A DNA stretch of 64,000 nt from Choanephora cucurbitarum. Taxonomy: Eukaryota; Mucoromycota; Mucoromycetes; Mucorales; Choanephoraceae. The notes under the pieces were generated by a model. That model saw only the letters and a program-made list of their open reading frames with translations, was not told the origin of the DNA and ran no database searches. Shown here piece after piece: positions 11,601 through 23,418 of this stretch (its first letter is position 1; each line of letters starts with the position of its first letter). Location of the stretch: contig JAIWNI010000010.1 of assembly GCA_025331435.1 (NCBI GenBank), forward strand, positions 372,001-436,000, given 5' to 3'. The position numbers were made by a program, and so were the translations under genes.

Positions 11601-12670
11601 ATGAGTTTGAATACAGTTGTTGCATTTGCACTTTTGTTAAAAAAGGTATTTATTCAAAAATACAGCTTTCTTTCTTTCTTTCTTTCTTTCTACTTTGTTT
11701 ATTTAAAAGATCAATTCAATAGATTACCCGAAAAGGATCCTTAGGAAAGAAAAACTTTCAACAGCGAATGAAAAAGTCAAAAAGGCAAACCAAAAGCGGC
11801 AATCTGCCAGTACCATCAGTAATATTAGAATCAAAAGATGATCACACCACTTCCACCAGTTCATATTCTGATAGTGATTTTGAGGAAGAAGATGACTACA
11901 ATTTTGACATTCATGACAATAAGTCATCTGTTGTTATCTCTCCAGCTTCTGTCAAATCATTACAACATAGCCAGATCAAAGCAGCACTCAGGTCCTCGCT
12001 GTTGCTTGTAGATGATGACACTATATCCATTAACAAATCAAGTTCAATTTTTGAAAATGACATACAGATGAAGCAAAAGAGCTATGAAGGATCACAAGTA
12101 AGGGCTCTTCTTTTTCTAATTCCTTTTTTCTCTTTGTTACAAGATGGGCCATTTGCTTCCCTCTTTCTTTTTGTGCTAATTCAACTCGATAGTTGGAACA
12201 AAAACTTGGTTCTTTGTCATTATTGCCTTCCTCAGTGCAATTAACCATGTCAAGTAAGTCTGTTTAAATTGTTTTAGTCCTGAATACTAACAAGCTATGT
12301 TAGGTGTATTAGTTCGTGATTTTGCTTATCCAGTAGATTCGCCCTTGCATTATGGACAGCCGGCAACTCCTTCATTAGAAAACAACCATTCAACAATATC
12401 TTTGTCTTCCCCAGACTTCACAGGTAGAGATGCTCGAGCACTTTTTGACTTCAAGCCAGAAACAGAATATGAAATAGCACTCAAAGCAGGACAATCGATT
12501 TGGGTTCAATACCGACAATGCCCAGTAACGTATTCTTGATAGATAGACATGTCAATGCAGATAGGCAACTTACATTTCTCGTCTATCTATACAAAATCTA
12601 GGGTTGGCTTGTTGCTGATGTACAGGATGAAACAGGTTTGATTCCTGAATCTTATGTGGAATTTGTTTAG
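11601..12670 (+). CDS. NBP2: SH3-domain protein, NBP2/SKB5-like
   Basis: Five exons: 11601-11645, 11723-12097, 12193-12253, 12304-12524 and 12602-12670; 256 residues, all in phase. The N-terminal half is Ser/Asp-rich and low-complexity (SYSDSDFEEEDDYNFDIHDN). VLVRDFAYPVDSPLHYG precedes a C-terminal SH3 domain (about 195-254): ARALFDFKPETEYEIALKAG, then VQYRQCPGWLVADV and TGLIPESYVEFV at the very end. The YRQCPGWLVA and DFAYP..SPLH signatures match yeast Nbp2 and fission yeast Skb5, adaptors that bring PP2C phosphatase to Pbs2/HOG or bind the PAK kinase Shk1. The adaptor role here is by homology. Intron 1 carries a (CTTT)n microsatellite at 11666-11690. Confidence 0.85.
11666..11690 (+). repeat. 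(CTTT)n microsatellite in intron 1 of the NBP2-like gene
   Basis: About six perfect CTTT units directly upstream of the 3' splice site region; it may serve as the intron's pyrimidine tract. Confidence 0.9.
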
Positions 12671-13832
12671 GTTCATGTTGATGACATCTCTATCTTCATC
12701 TCTTTTATTTAAACAGCAAGGAAGAAGAAAGAGCACATACTAAAGAATCCTTTTGTCATGCTGATATTTCAGTTTTTTTCTTTTATGGCAATTCTTCAAA
12801 CTTAAAAAAAAAACATAAACCTAAAACCTCTAGCAATGTAATTTGTCTTGTAATACATATTTTCCCTCCTCTCCCATCTCTCTCTTCCTCTTTTCTTTTA
12901 ACGTTACTATTTGTCTTATTCTGGTAGTGTAAAACAATGTCTCTTTCATGGTTCAATTGAATGAACGAGCACCATATTGGGAAATGAAATGCACTTTCCA
13001 GTTGCCACTCCGCAATTTTGTTTTGGATGATTTCAGACAAGTATTGAGATTTCTTTGTTCAACATGCCAGCAAGTTGAGCAGTACTCAATAGAAAGAAAG
13101 CATGTTTAAGGAGAGAATTTAACTCCTTTAATACATACAGATGAAGTGCTCTCTTTTTTTTAGGAAGCGCAAAAGCCTGCTGAGACTATGATTTTTCTTT
13201 TTCTATTGATTTGAATGTTTTGTATACTCCCTGACTTGAAAAAGAAATAGCACAATAGGTTTTTTGTGCACATTTCCAGTCAAAGAAAAAAGGGTGTTGC
13301 ATATTGTTCAGTTGATATTCTTTTAGTCTGAATATGTCACGGTTAAAATCGTTGTAGACCGGCAGATGTAAATATGCCATAGTCCCTATCAACATGTTAT
13401 CTTGATTATGATTGCGACGATGATGCAAATTCAATTGAAGTCAAGTTAAGGGGAGGAAATATAAAGCATGCTTTCAAATAAAGAAAAAGTAAGGTAAGTT
13501 GTACAAAACGAAAGTTATGTTATTCATGCGCATTCGATAGCCGATACTGTACGACACATTACAGTAGGGTAAGCAACGCACAAGCTTCTCTCCCCGTATG
13601 GGTCCCTGTGCTGAGATACAAGTGAATATTTAGCTCAGGGAATACATCCTTTCCGAGCTACAATAATTGAGTCCACTTCAATTTGATCAACTAACAGATG
13701 CAAGCTACTTAACAGCAGTGTTAAAGTGACTTAGTGACAACTAAATACGGTTATACATTTTCTAGACAATTTAGCCTTAAATATTTAGCGAAAGTCTGAC
13801 TTAATTGGTCCTTTTTTTTTTGGAAGAAAAAA
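12671..13832. other. Intergenic region between NBP2-like and phytochelatin synthase genes
   Basis: No supported gene; short frames on both strands lack family resemblance. The part 13500-13830 is the presumed promoter of the phytochelatin synthase gene. No metal-response element was recognised by eye. Confidence 0.5.
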
Positions 13833-15585
13833 ATGGAAATGGAGAAACCAGGGACAGAGTCATTTAACTATTTTTTTTTTTTGATGACTATCATGCTAAA
13901 AGCAACACAACGACTGCGTATTCAAAACATGCCTATTTGGAGAGTTTCTCCTAGCTTGCTTAGAACAAACTCTTTTAAGCCGCAACAACTACTAGCTACA
14001 TCGCTTCGCCTATCAAATCGTTCTCTTGTAACTTTAACTCAAGAGGCAACCAAGTTAGATCCATCCACTAATAAGACTCAAACAGTAACCTCAGCCTTTC
14101 AAGACTTACTCGGTGTATCCTCGCCAAAAGACAACATTCCCAGCGATGACCTCAAAAACACATTCTATCAACGAGAGCTGCCTACTGATCTGATTCGTTT
14201 TGCTTCCCCTGAAGGAAAACGATTGTTTAGAGAAGCGATGGACGATGGTCATGCAGAAGGATTCTTTCCTTTAACCGGCAATTTCACGACGCAATCAGAA
14301 CCTGCTTATTGTGGTCCTAGTTCATGTAAGTTAGTGTTAAGATGATTGGTTTGCTTAGCTAACAAAATTATAGTGGCCATGGTATTGAATGCTTTGGAAG
14401 TCGATCCGAAACGACGATGGAAAGGCAACTGGCGATGGTTTTCTGGTAAATGATACAATATCTCTAATTAATGTTATTGTCAAATGTCTAATTTGCCTAT
14501 AACGAACAGATGAGTTCTTGCAGTGTTGTTCTTCAAAAGAAGACATGAAGAAAAACGGAATCACATTTGACAACTTTGCATGCTTAGCTAAATGCCACTG
14601 TGATGTACAAGTCAACAGAGCGTCTGATTTTAGTTTTGAAAAGTTTAAGCGTGATGTTGAGATGGTCACGTCCAATTCAGATAGGTTTATGGTTATTTCA
14701 TTTTCTCGGAAGGTATTAGGTCAAACTGGTGATGGCCATTTTTCACCCATTGGTGCCTACAATGCCCAAGAAGGCAAAGTGTTGATTTTGGATACTGCAA
14801 GATACAAATACCCAAGTTATTGGTGTTCTATCGATACTTTGTTTGATTCCATGAAACCTATTGATAAAGAGACAGGACGACCTCGAGGTTATTTTGTTTT
14901 GAGCTATGACTCAGAGCATCCACCTGTTAGCCTCTGCAAAGTCAACCACTCCAAAACACCAACACAAGAACAGCCAAAACAACAGATAGTCAATCAAAAG
15001 CAACCAATTGAAGCTGGAAGGCTAGACGAAGCTAAGCTGAATTGGTCTACTTTGGCCAAATCGTTCTGTCATCGTATTCCAGAGAACATGTGGCTTGAAA
15101 AGCCACGAACACTTGAACATGTAGTTCGGCTTGTTCTTCGTAACATTCCAAAAGAATATACCTCAATTCTTGCGAGCCAATCTCTAGCTTCTTTTAATGC
15201 TTCTACACCTGACCAAGCAGAAAAATACATCAATGAGCTATTGTATGATACAACAAAGTCGCCACTTTATCCTGTTGTGATGGATGCCTTATATCCTAAT
15301 CGACAAGATCAGTCGTATGCTCCACTTGATTACAATGCTGCATTTGCCACCCTTTTCGTGTTAGGATCTCCCCGTATGCTGTACACTTCTCTGCCTAGAG
15401 AGTTGCAAGATTGTTTGGATGGTTTCAGAAAGAGCGAAGACATGACAATTATGATGAAGCAAGAAGTACAACGCATATCAGAAGAGGTTATTGATCTGAC
15501 AACAACCTTCTGTACATGTGGTCCTGGTTGGTCTGACCCTGACGAACTTAAAGAAGGCAAAAAGAGCCATTGCAAGTCTAACTGA
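13833..15585 (+). CDS. PCS: Phytochelatin synthase (glutathione gamma-glutamylcysteinyltransferase)
   Basis: Three exons: 13833-14325, 14374-14445 and 14510-15585; 546 residues. The enzyme joins gamma-Glu-Cys units from glutathione to make phytochelatins that chelate Cd and other metals. The catalytic domain starts near FYQRELPTDLIRFASPEG and shows the papain-like triad: Cys160 in SEPAYCGPSS, His265 in TGDGHFSPIGAYN and Asp283 in LILDTARYKYP. The Cys-His-Asp spacing (105 and 18) is almost that of Arabidopsis PCS1. The C-terminal half (LEHVVRLVLRNIPKEY, CTCGPGWSD) matches the PCS C-terminal metal-sensing domain. About 100 residues precede the usual start. With the ATG at MTIMLKATQRLRIQ (about residue 18), this leader is Arg/Ser/Leu-rich and lacks acidic residues, like a mitochondrial presequence. 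Converges with the metacaspase gene 165 bp downstream. Confidence 0.93.
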
Positions 15586-15750
15586 TTCTAATAATGCAAA
15601 AGCTAAGCTCCGCCTTCAGTCAGATTTAAGCATATATACATATACATACTCATACGTACATAATAGACATAGACATGCATACACATTTATATTACATTAT
15701 AAGCATATACTCCCTTTCTTCATTCACATCAATAAAAAAAAAGTTTTATT

Positions 15751-17543
15751 TCAACATGTAAACTCAAGATTGACATCAATAGGATGAGAAGCGCTCATCT
15801 GAGGCCTTTGAAGGTATTTGTCACGCAAGATATCACGGACGCTGTTCAATAGCTCTTGATAAGTTTGTTTGGGGTTTTGACGTAATGTTGCTATAAAAAT
15901 AAGGTAAGGGATATGAATTAGAGCAAATGTTATAACTTCTCACTTACTCGTGAATGCATAACTCATAGCACCTGTTGATCGGCCCGCTTCATTAGCATCT
16001 GCAGATGTCTGATCGTCTTTACAACCAGAAAACATGATGACATCGGCCTGAGAAGCGTTCTTCCTACGAACACGATCTGATACATTGCGAGCTTCCATAA
16101 GCTGCTTGCCAAGTGACATAATGGATGCCAAAGCACCTTCTTTGTCGCCTTGAGCATAAGCAATACCAGCAGATAAGAAGCCCTTACCAGCATACTTGAA
16201 CAGATTTTGCTCTTTGATTTCACCTCGAGTTGAGTAAACATAAGGAAGATCTAAAACCGTACCTGAATGACAACTGTCAAAAATAGCTGTCAATCTACAC
16301 TTGGGAGGTAAAGGTCGAACAAGCAAGTCATGCATTTCCTATAAAAAAAAACAGCTCAACACAAACCACTTTACAAACTGTTTTCTCTCTCATTTAGTTT
16401 ACATCATCGGTGATTTGACCTGAAGTGCCTTCATACTGTTCAAAATCAAGAGGGTAAATTGTTTCATCAAAAGAATCATCTTCATCGTGATGCACGTCTT
16501 CAATTCTTCCTCCGTGACCACTATAATGGAAGAAGAAACTATAGACAGTTGGGTGAATATGCATGGTTGATTCTGAATCTGTAGCCCAAACAACACTTAC
16601 GAGTCATTAGGCTCAGCATCATGAACAAGCCATTGCATGGCAGAGATGATGTTGGCCTTTGTAGGCTTAAATTTTTCCTCATCTTGATCGTCTGTCAGAA
16701 CAACCATATCTTCCTGTTAATATAAAGGACTTCAATACAATTGTAAGACGATAGCAATGTGTCATATATACTTCTCTGAAGCCATAAAGAGTACTCAAGA
16801 AATCCCTGATGTTAGCAACATCATTGATACAGCCTAAAGTAGGTTAGGCCGGCTCAGTTGCAAAAAAAAAGAGTCTTTTTTTTGGTATACTGTGGGTTTG
16901 GAATAAACCTACCATTCAACTCATTGTTTGTTCCTGTATAATTGATACCAATAAGCAAAGCTCTCTTTTTACCCTGACCTGGAAAACGAGAGATATTAAT
17001 TATACTTGTCTTTTACGCAAAAGAATATCTTGCTTACAGTTCGACAGTTCAAATTCGAGCTCGTCATCATCTTTTGCTACTGTAGGATCGACGTGCAGAT
17101 AAAATTCATTTCCCGGAACGTTTTCGGTATGATGGGTACTCATACCGCCATAAGGAACTAGATGAACATTGAAGTCAGACAATAGTTTGAAGGGATTGTT
17201 AGAATGAAACACAATACCTGGATCAGGCCCTGGATTATGATGGCTGTTAGGAGGTTGCTCAAAATTAGGGTTTGGATGATGATAATCTTCATCTGTAAAC
17301 GAAGGATCGTTGCCGTCACTTCCATCATTTCGGCTAGATGAATAATGATAAGAAGATGACGAATAGCTACTGGTATGGTTCATCGTCTTTTTTATTTGCA
17401 GGAAAATACGAGTTAATAAGACTTGTTATCCCTTTTCTCTCTTATGTAAGAAAAGATACCTGAGATGATTCGTTGTAATATGAGCTATATTGTTGCTCCT
17501 CGTTGCCACCACCTTCAGATGTTGGGTATCCATATCTATCCAT
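15751..17543 (-). CDS. MCA1: Metacaspase (caspase-like cysteine protease)
   Basis: Eight exons on the minus strand: 17460-17543, 17038-17386, 16913-16978, 16772-16833, 16601-16713, 16403-16538, 15948-16338 and 15751-15890; 446 residues, all phases agree. The Tyr/Asn/Ser/Pro-rich prodomain ([20 protein letters not shown]..., about 140 residues) is followed by the p20-like core [20 protein letters not shown], with catalytic His233 in HYSGHGG and Cys293 in FDSCHSG, then the p10-like part ([34 protein letters not shown]). It is a type I fungal metacaspase, cleaving after Arg/Lys and involved in proteostasis and stress-linked cell death. Many short introns (48-72 nt). The start gives the expected prodomain length. 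Confidence 0.93.
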
Positions 17544-18313
17544 TGTTTTTTTGGGTATTGTGTATAGGAATGAAGAAGAAAAGAAAAAAGGGAAAAAAAA
17601 GCTGAAGTATGCTTAAGCTACGCCTCAATGATCTATTTCTGCGGACATCCATTCTTTATGGGCAAAAGCACAATGTCAGCAAGTCCGTCTAGAATAACTA
17701 TCGTCGGCAAACCAAACCTGGTATCGCATATTTTTAGAAACTGTATTACTTTCACTATATTTCGGTTTGTTGATCATCTGCATGTAACAAAATAAGCTTT
17801 GTATATGACAACAGCTTAGCGACTTTCTTTTCAGCACCAGAGAATCTGATCTATGCATACCTTATATTTTAATTTGACGTTTGGCTCTTGTTTCCAAAAC
17901 CTGTGTTGCTTGACAGCGATAAGATGAGTTGCCTTTTTCATTCAGTCCTTGTTGACACATATATGTTGGTAGAATATGTCATATTCCGTAGGGTGTGTAA
18001 TACTTGACTGATACCAGTGCCAAGATAGGCCCAGTCAAACATTCCATATGTTACAACCGATCCAAGGAGCTATAGTGCAAATAATACAAATCACTTTCTC
18101 TGTTACTTGAATATCTGTTTGCTGTTTATTTTATTATTCTCACTGAAACTACCAAATACAGAAGATCGGTCTTTGGGAATACTTTTTTTGAATTGAAGCA
18201 ACACATTTAAGATATTGAACAAAGTAGAGGAAAAATAGAAACATAAAACATTATCTTGGTTTAATAAAAATCTTTTTAGTAATAAAAACAGAATGCCATT
18301 ATGATAGTTATTT
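17544..18313. other. Intergenic region: metacaspase promoter and 3' flank of the first Zn2Cys6 gene
   Basis: No gene seen. An A/T-rich tract immediately 5' of the metacaspase ATG (17550-17600) is its likely leader. Short open frames here show no family resemblance. Confidence 0.5.
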
Positions 18314-21087
18314 TTATGAAACTCTAGAAGAAGTTGTTTTGTTGTTTGAGTTGATTGTCATCAAACAATGTTGAAAGTGTTGCTGTTTAATCGAATAAAA
18401 CATTAAATAAGCAATACTAAACTTGACAGTTATGTTCTTTTTATTGGTATACTTACTTTGCCAGTCAACATCATTGTCGAAGAGCTGTGTAGCTGCTGAT
18501 GCAAACAAGGATTGCCAAGCTGCTGTAGATGAGATGTTGGATGAAATACTACTGCTATTATTTGTTGAAGGTATAGATGCTTGACAAATATTGCCAGGCA
18601 CTCTGTTCTCCCAACCTGAGGTGATTGCATTGACGCTCATAGGTGATGCGTTAGTTTGAGCGCGCATGTGTCTATGTTTGCTCTCATCTATAGATTGTGT
18701 AAGTATATCTTTTTGTTCAGATGGACTCGTATTTGGCAGTGGATTTTGTGTCAAAGAATGAGAGAAGAAATTAAACACCTTTGGCAGTGAAGGTGTGATA
18801 TTGTTCCTATACAACTCTTCTTTGATGCTTTCTTTCTTTTCAGCGCCTATTAAACTAAGCAAGGTTTTGATCAATGCAGCGGCATGAGTAGGTGGATCCA
18901 TCAGACTGTCCATAGGTTCAATACATTCTTCAATACAGATTTGAACATATTGCCTAGCTGTATTAGCTACCTCGAGGTTACTACTGATACAGTTATAGAC
19001 ATGTATCAAGCTTGCTTGGAATACTGAGAAGCCTGTACAATTGTTCAAGAAGGAGAGATGAAGAGAAAACAAAAACAGCTTAATACAATAACTCAGACTG
19101 TCAAAGTCCTTTTACCTGCAAAGTTAAAGCCAAAATGAATCACGTCTGTGGGAAAAAGCAATCGAGCAATGTCAATGGTATATTTGGCAGCTTCTGTGCA
19201 GCGATAGCTGGCTTGATCATGTAATTCAGGCCAGACTTCAGATCGGTCAGATATCAGGAAGGTCCGATAGAGTAACACGTTTACAGTATGATAGCAAACC
19301 ATTAAGGGACCTGCTTCTCTAATCTTGGCTGTTGGGGTTTTGTTTTCATAAATTAACCTAGCTTCCTCCGGTGTGATACGCTGATGATCGGGCAACTGTT
19401 CCAGCCAATCGTTTAGCATACGATAAATACTTTGAACTGTATGATAAGCAGTAACCGTCTTATATCCTTGAGATTTAGCGCGAGGTGAATAAATTCGGCG
19501 CAAAACTTCACCTAAGATTCCCGATAATTTAACAAAGTTTACAAACAGCGAGTAATCCTTGTCGCCATGAACTCCTCCTTTAATATGAGGCAAATCGATA
19601 TCGCAGTCTGCATCAGCAATTGACAATGGTCGGCCCATTACTGCGCAACACCATCTGTCAACAGCATAAACGCAATACCATAGGCGTTTGTTTGCCTCAA
19701 ACATTTCTTCAGTCAATGGTAATTTATCAAGTGTTCGGTGAAGACCAAGCTCTTGAGCCTTTATATGAGTAATATTCTTAGCTGACAATAACCAATCTTC
19801 CTTCTTTTCGATATACATACCATCCGAACAGCCATCCCTACTCTAAGCCAATTTTTATATAGCATTTTACCAAAAGAAGGAGAACCGGAAAGCAGCACAA
19901 GTGCTTGAATGTTCTCAAGCCTTGGCTTGAGATATTCTTTCTTTATCAGGTTAGAAGCATGCGCTGAAAGAGTTTCAAGGAAAGCTTTGCGCTCAACGCC
20001 CGCATCTTCAAATATAGTATCATCTCTGGGGACAATGAAACAAGCATGCATGCAGATAGCATACGTTAGAATAGGTGGTGGTGGTGATTGAGTATGACCA
20101 TGGTAAGCATTTAAAAATGGCTCTTTGTCGATCACTGGAAAACTCGTATAATTACTCTCAAAAAAGCGCGCTATCAGTCTATCTATCAAAGATTTTGGGG
20201 CAATATCTTCTTTGAAATCTAATCTATCCTCTTGCAACTGATCGACACGCTCGGCAAGTGTTGTATCGCGAACACACATGATATCATCGTCATTAACGTT
20301 AATATTTCGGAATCGGAGAGAACCTTGATAGTCACCTCGCAAAGAAGATCTTCGCTGCTGATCTTCTTTGATCTCTGCCATATCTTCATTGTCTGTAGTC
20401 AAAATATTTTTCACAAGATAATATCCAGAAGAACTGCCAAGATATCGAACTACCTTGCTTTTATCACTAATAGCATGAATTGCAGTAGTTGAGTTTTTGT
20501 TGATGTTATCTGAATCAGTATCTTTTGTTTGAGTTTCTGAGCTTGCACTTGAATTCATGCTTTCCAGTAATGCTTCCATTTTTCGTAAACGATTTTCAAG
20601 ACTTTCGATATATCTAAGTTGATTGAGATGTTATTATTCTGTATGTCTCTCAATAAAAGCGACATCAATTACCCTTTCGGTGGACCTCTTTTTCTTGTAG
20701 TCTAATGTTTTAGAGTTAGAATCAATATAGGCAAAGAATGGCAAAGAAAAAAGTAGCTCACATCATTATAAGTACAATCCCAACCATATTGTATGCAATT
20801 GATGCATCTCTCTGAATTTTCAAATTGACATCTAATGAAAGGCAGACAGACGTCAGCTCTCTTTCAGGCAGAAACTACTCATAACAAATATGCTTGCCTT
20901 ATCTTTTTTCGTCTGCATACGTCGCCTATACGTATATAAATATTTTAATTTTAGGGAGCAAATGAGAAAGAAAGAGAAAGGGACTATCAGATTTACAAGC
21001 TTTTGTTACTCGTGTACGCTTAGTGCTAGGTTCATCGCGACCATCTAATGTTTTGTCATTCATTTCTCTTTTGAAGCTCATGGTCAT
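18314..21087 (-). CDS. Zn2Cys6 fungal transcription factor with fungal-specific TF domain (first of two)
   Basis: Seven exons: 20997-21087, 20898-20925, 20762-20831, 20673-20701, 19821-20613, 19116-19758 and 18314-19032; 790 residues if the last exon reads to 18314. The binuclear zinc cluster is exact: C31-x2-C34-x6-C41-x7-C49-x2-C52-x6-C59 (KACDVCRRKKIRC ... CINC ... DC), followed by the linker RKRGPPKGYIESLENRLRKM. The middle domain holds FPVIDKEPFLNAYH, RMAQELGLHR and GRPLSIADADCDIDLP, typical of the fungal_trans regulatory domain. The intron splitting the zinc cluster has a GC-AG border. The 3' end is uncertain: a good GTAAGT donor at 18451-18456 after DNDVDWQ suggests a further splice to a short final exon. 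Target genes unknown; divergent from a reductase gene. Confidence 0.88.
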
Positions 21088-21924
21088 CTAGTAACGATCA
21101 GTTAAGCTGAGCCATTTTCTGACAATGCCAGCTAATTTCCTTACATAATGCCAAATATAACAAACTAAAGCACAAAAAACATGTAACTATCTTCTAGCTT
21201 GGCTATGGTAATAGGATTCGAAAACCCGAAAAAAGGGAAAAGACAATTAGTTATTTGAAAACGTTAAGGCAGGCAACAGGACGTGCTGGTGCATATATTT
21301 ATCCGGCTTCTCAAAATCACTGCCGCCTAAACCTAAAATCCGATTGTAGGTTTTGTTTAAAATGTTTTTTGCCTGATATTTTCTATTCTATAGACATACA
21401 TGTTTCATGACTATTAATTGCTTTGTAAATTTTCTTGACATTTACGAATCTCTTGTTTATTCTTTTTATAGTCTCAATAAAGTATGATTTACCTTTTCAT
21501 TATCTTCAGTGTCAGTCATGGTCTATATCCATCACAACTACAGTTGCCTCCGCTTCGATCTCAGACATAACATGGTTTTTCCAAGCCAAAGAAATCGACC
21601 ATACTTTCTTATGAAAATTGTGCTCATTACTATTTAGCTTCCGCCATCAAATTAGTGCATTAATGGCAAGGTGTAACCAATGACGGGAACTATGCTGATT
21701 AAGTGGTAATAAACTTTTATCTTCTATGCAAACCCAAAGTCAGTTTCTCCCCATATATCTTCTAGAAATTGACACTCGATTAATAATCCATTCATAGTGA
21801 TGAGTTTACTTTCCTTATGCGGAATTATCTTAACTCAACGCGATCGTGTACATATCATATAAATACTCCTCTTTTTTCTTCTTTTCCTCAATATTTTTCT
21901 CTAAACTCAATATTAATTCATACA
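21088..21924. promoter_or_regulatory. Divergent promoter region between Zn2Cys6 regulator and reductase
   Basis: 837 bp shared by two divergent genes. A TATAAATA box is at 21858-21865, about 60 bp upstream of the reductase ATG, followed by a T/C-rich leader. A CGG triplet at 21304-21306 and a CCG at 21323-21325 form an inverted pair with 16 bases between, the general layout of some Zn2Cys6 dimer sites. The TATA box is clear; the CGG pair may be chance. Confidence 0.5.
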
Positions 21925-23023
21925 ATGGTTTCCAACACTAAAGTCATTTTCGCTAAGATTCCTACCACCTACCCCGAGATCGGTGAACACATGATTGTTC
22001 AAAAGGATGAAATCGATCTTGAAGCTGAAATTCCTCAAGGATCTGTCCTTCTCAAGACTCTTGCTTTATCTGTTGATCCTTACATGAGAGGTCGTATGCG
22101 TGATCCTAGCAAGCAATCCTACTCTGCCGCATTCCCTATTGGTCAGCCTATGAACGGCCACACTATGACCGTAGTTGTCAAGTCCAACAACGAAAAATTC
22201 AAGGCTGGTGATCTTGTCTATGGTATGTCTCCTTTCAGCGAATACGCTCTTATCCCTGAACAATTCACTGGTTACTTGGAAGTTCGTAACGAAGCTAAGG
22301 ATTCCGGTATTCCTATCACCAACTACATTGGTATCCTCGGTATGCCTGGTATGACCGCATACGTTGGGTAAGTGACAAAATTTGTGGATATGGAAGGCGA
22401 CAATGAGATTTAACTAGTTTTCCTATAGTTTGATCAAGTTCGGTAAGCCCAAGAAGGGTGAGACTCTTTATGTCTCTGCCGCCTCTGGCGCTGTTGGTCA
22501 ATTGGTTGGTCAAATTGGTAAGATTCTCGGCTTGCATGTTGTTGGTTCTGCTGGTTCAGACGATAAGGTTGCTTATTTGAAGGAAATTGGTTTTGATGGT
22601 GCCTTCAACTACAAGACTACTGATAACGAAACTGCCTTCAAGGAACTTTGTCCCAACGGTATCGATATCTACTTTGAAAATGTTGGCGGCAAAATGCTTG
22701 AAGATGTTATTACCCATGCCAACAAGTTTGCTAGAATTGTCTGCTGTGGTATGATTTCCCAATATAACACACAAGATCCTTACCCTGTTCGCAACCTCCT
22801 CCAAATTGTTGCTAAATCACTCGAAATCCGTGGTTTCATTGTCAGCGACAGCCCTGAAATGCAAGACGACTTCAGAAGAGAAGTTACTCAATGGATTCAA
22901 GAAGGCAAGATCAAGTACAGAGAAACAGTTGCTGAAGGCATTGAAAACGCTCCTCAAGCTTTGATCGATGTCTTGCGTGGTAACAACTTCGGTAAGCAAG
23001 TTGTCAAGGTTGCTGAATTGTAA
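21925..23023 (+). CDS. NADP-dependent medium-chain reductase (prostaglandin reductase / 2-alkenal reductase type)
   Basis: Two exons, 21925-22367 and 22429-23023; 345 residues. It begins MVSNTKVIFAKIPTTYPEIG. The start was chosen over the upstream ATG at 21817 because homology begins here and a TATA box lies between. Family signatures: LKTLALSVDPYMRGRMRD, the dinucleotide-binding LYVSAASGAVGQLVGQIGK, YFENVGGKML and the C-terminal VVKVAEL. No catalytic zinc ligands are present, as expected for the zinc-independent leukotriene B4 dehydrogenase-like MDR group, which reduces alpha,beta-unsaturated aldehydes/ketones with NADPH. Strong codon bias (CTT, GGT, AAG, ATT) suggests high expression. AATAAATAAA 3' of the stop fits a poly(A) signal. 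Exact substrate unknown. Confidence 0.9.
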
Positions 23024-23393
23024 ATAGAAAATGTATAAATAAATAAATTCTTTCATCATTTTAACTAAATTGTGACTAAGTGAATTACACAAGAAACCCC
23101 ACTTTTCCTGAATGAATTTAGATTGGGTTTTAAATATGCTTTCTGCTTTCTTTTGATACTTAGCCTTTTTTTTGATTGAGCAATAACTCATCTTACGCAG
23201 AAAGGCTTTTTGCTGTGCTTTTTTTGTACAGCATCTCTGCCCGTAAATAAAGGTCAAAGCAGCATTAGACCAACAATCAACTTTATGTATTGCATAGTAA
23301 TAAGATTTTTGTATACTTTATTAAATAAATTATAGTATCGCTAAATACAGAAATAAACTAGCCAATAGAAGAGTGATGGCGACTAACAAATCC
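23024..23393. other. Intergenic, 3' flank of the reductase gene
   Basis: AT-rich, no gene seen. It ends where the octamer repeat of the retrotransposon remnant begins. Confidence 0.5.
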
Positions 23394-23418
23394 CTTCAAG
23401 ACTTCAAGACTTCAAGAC
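23394..23418 (-). repeat. Three tandem copies of an octamer (CTTCAAGA) at the LINE 3' end
   Basis: Plus-strand CTTCAAGA repeated three times without mismatch. It sits exactly where the 3' terminus of the minus-strand LINE-like remnant would be, so it may be a retrotransposon tail rather than a random microsatellite. Confidence 0.75.
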
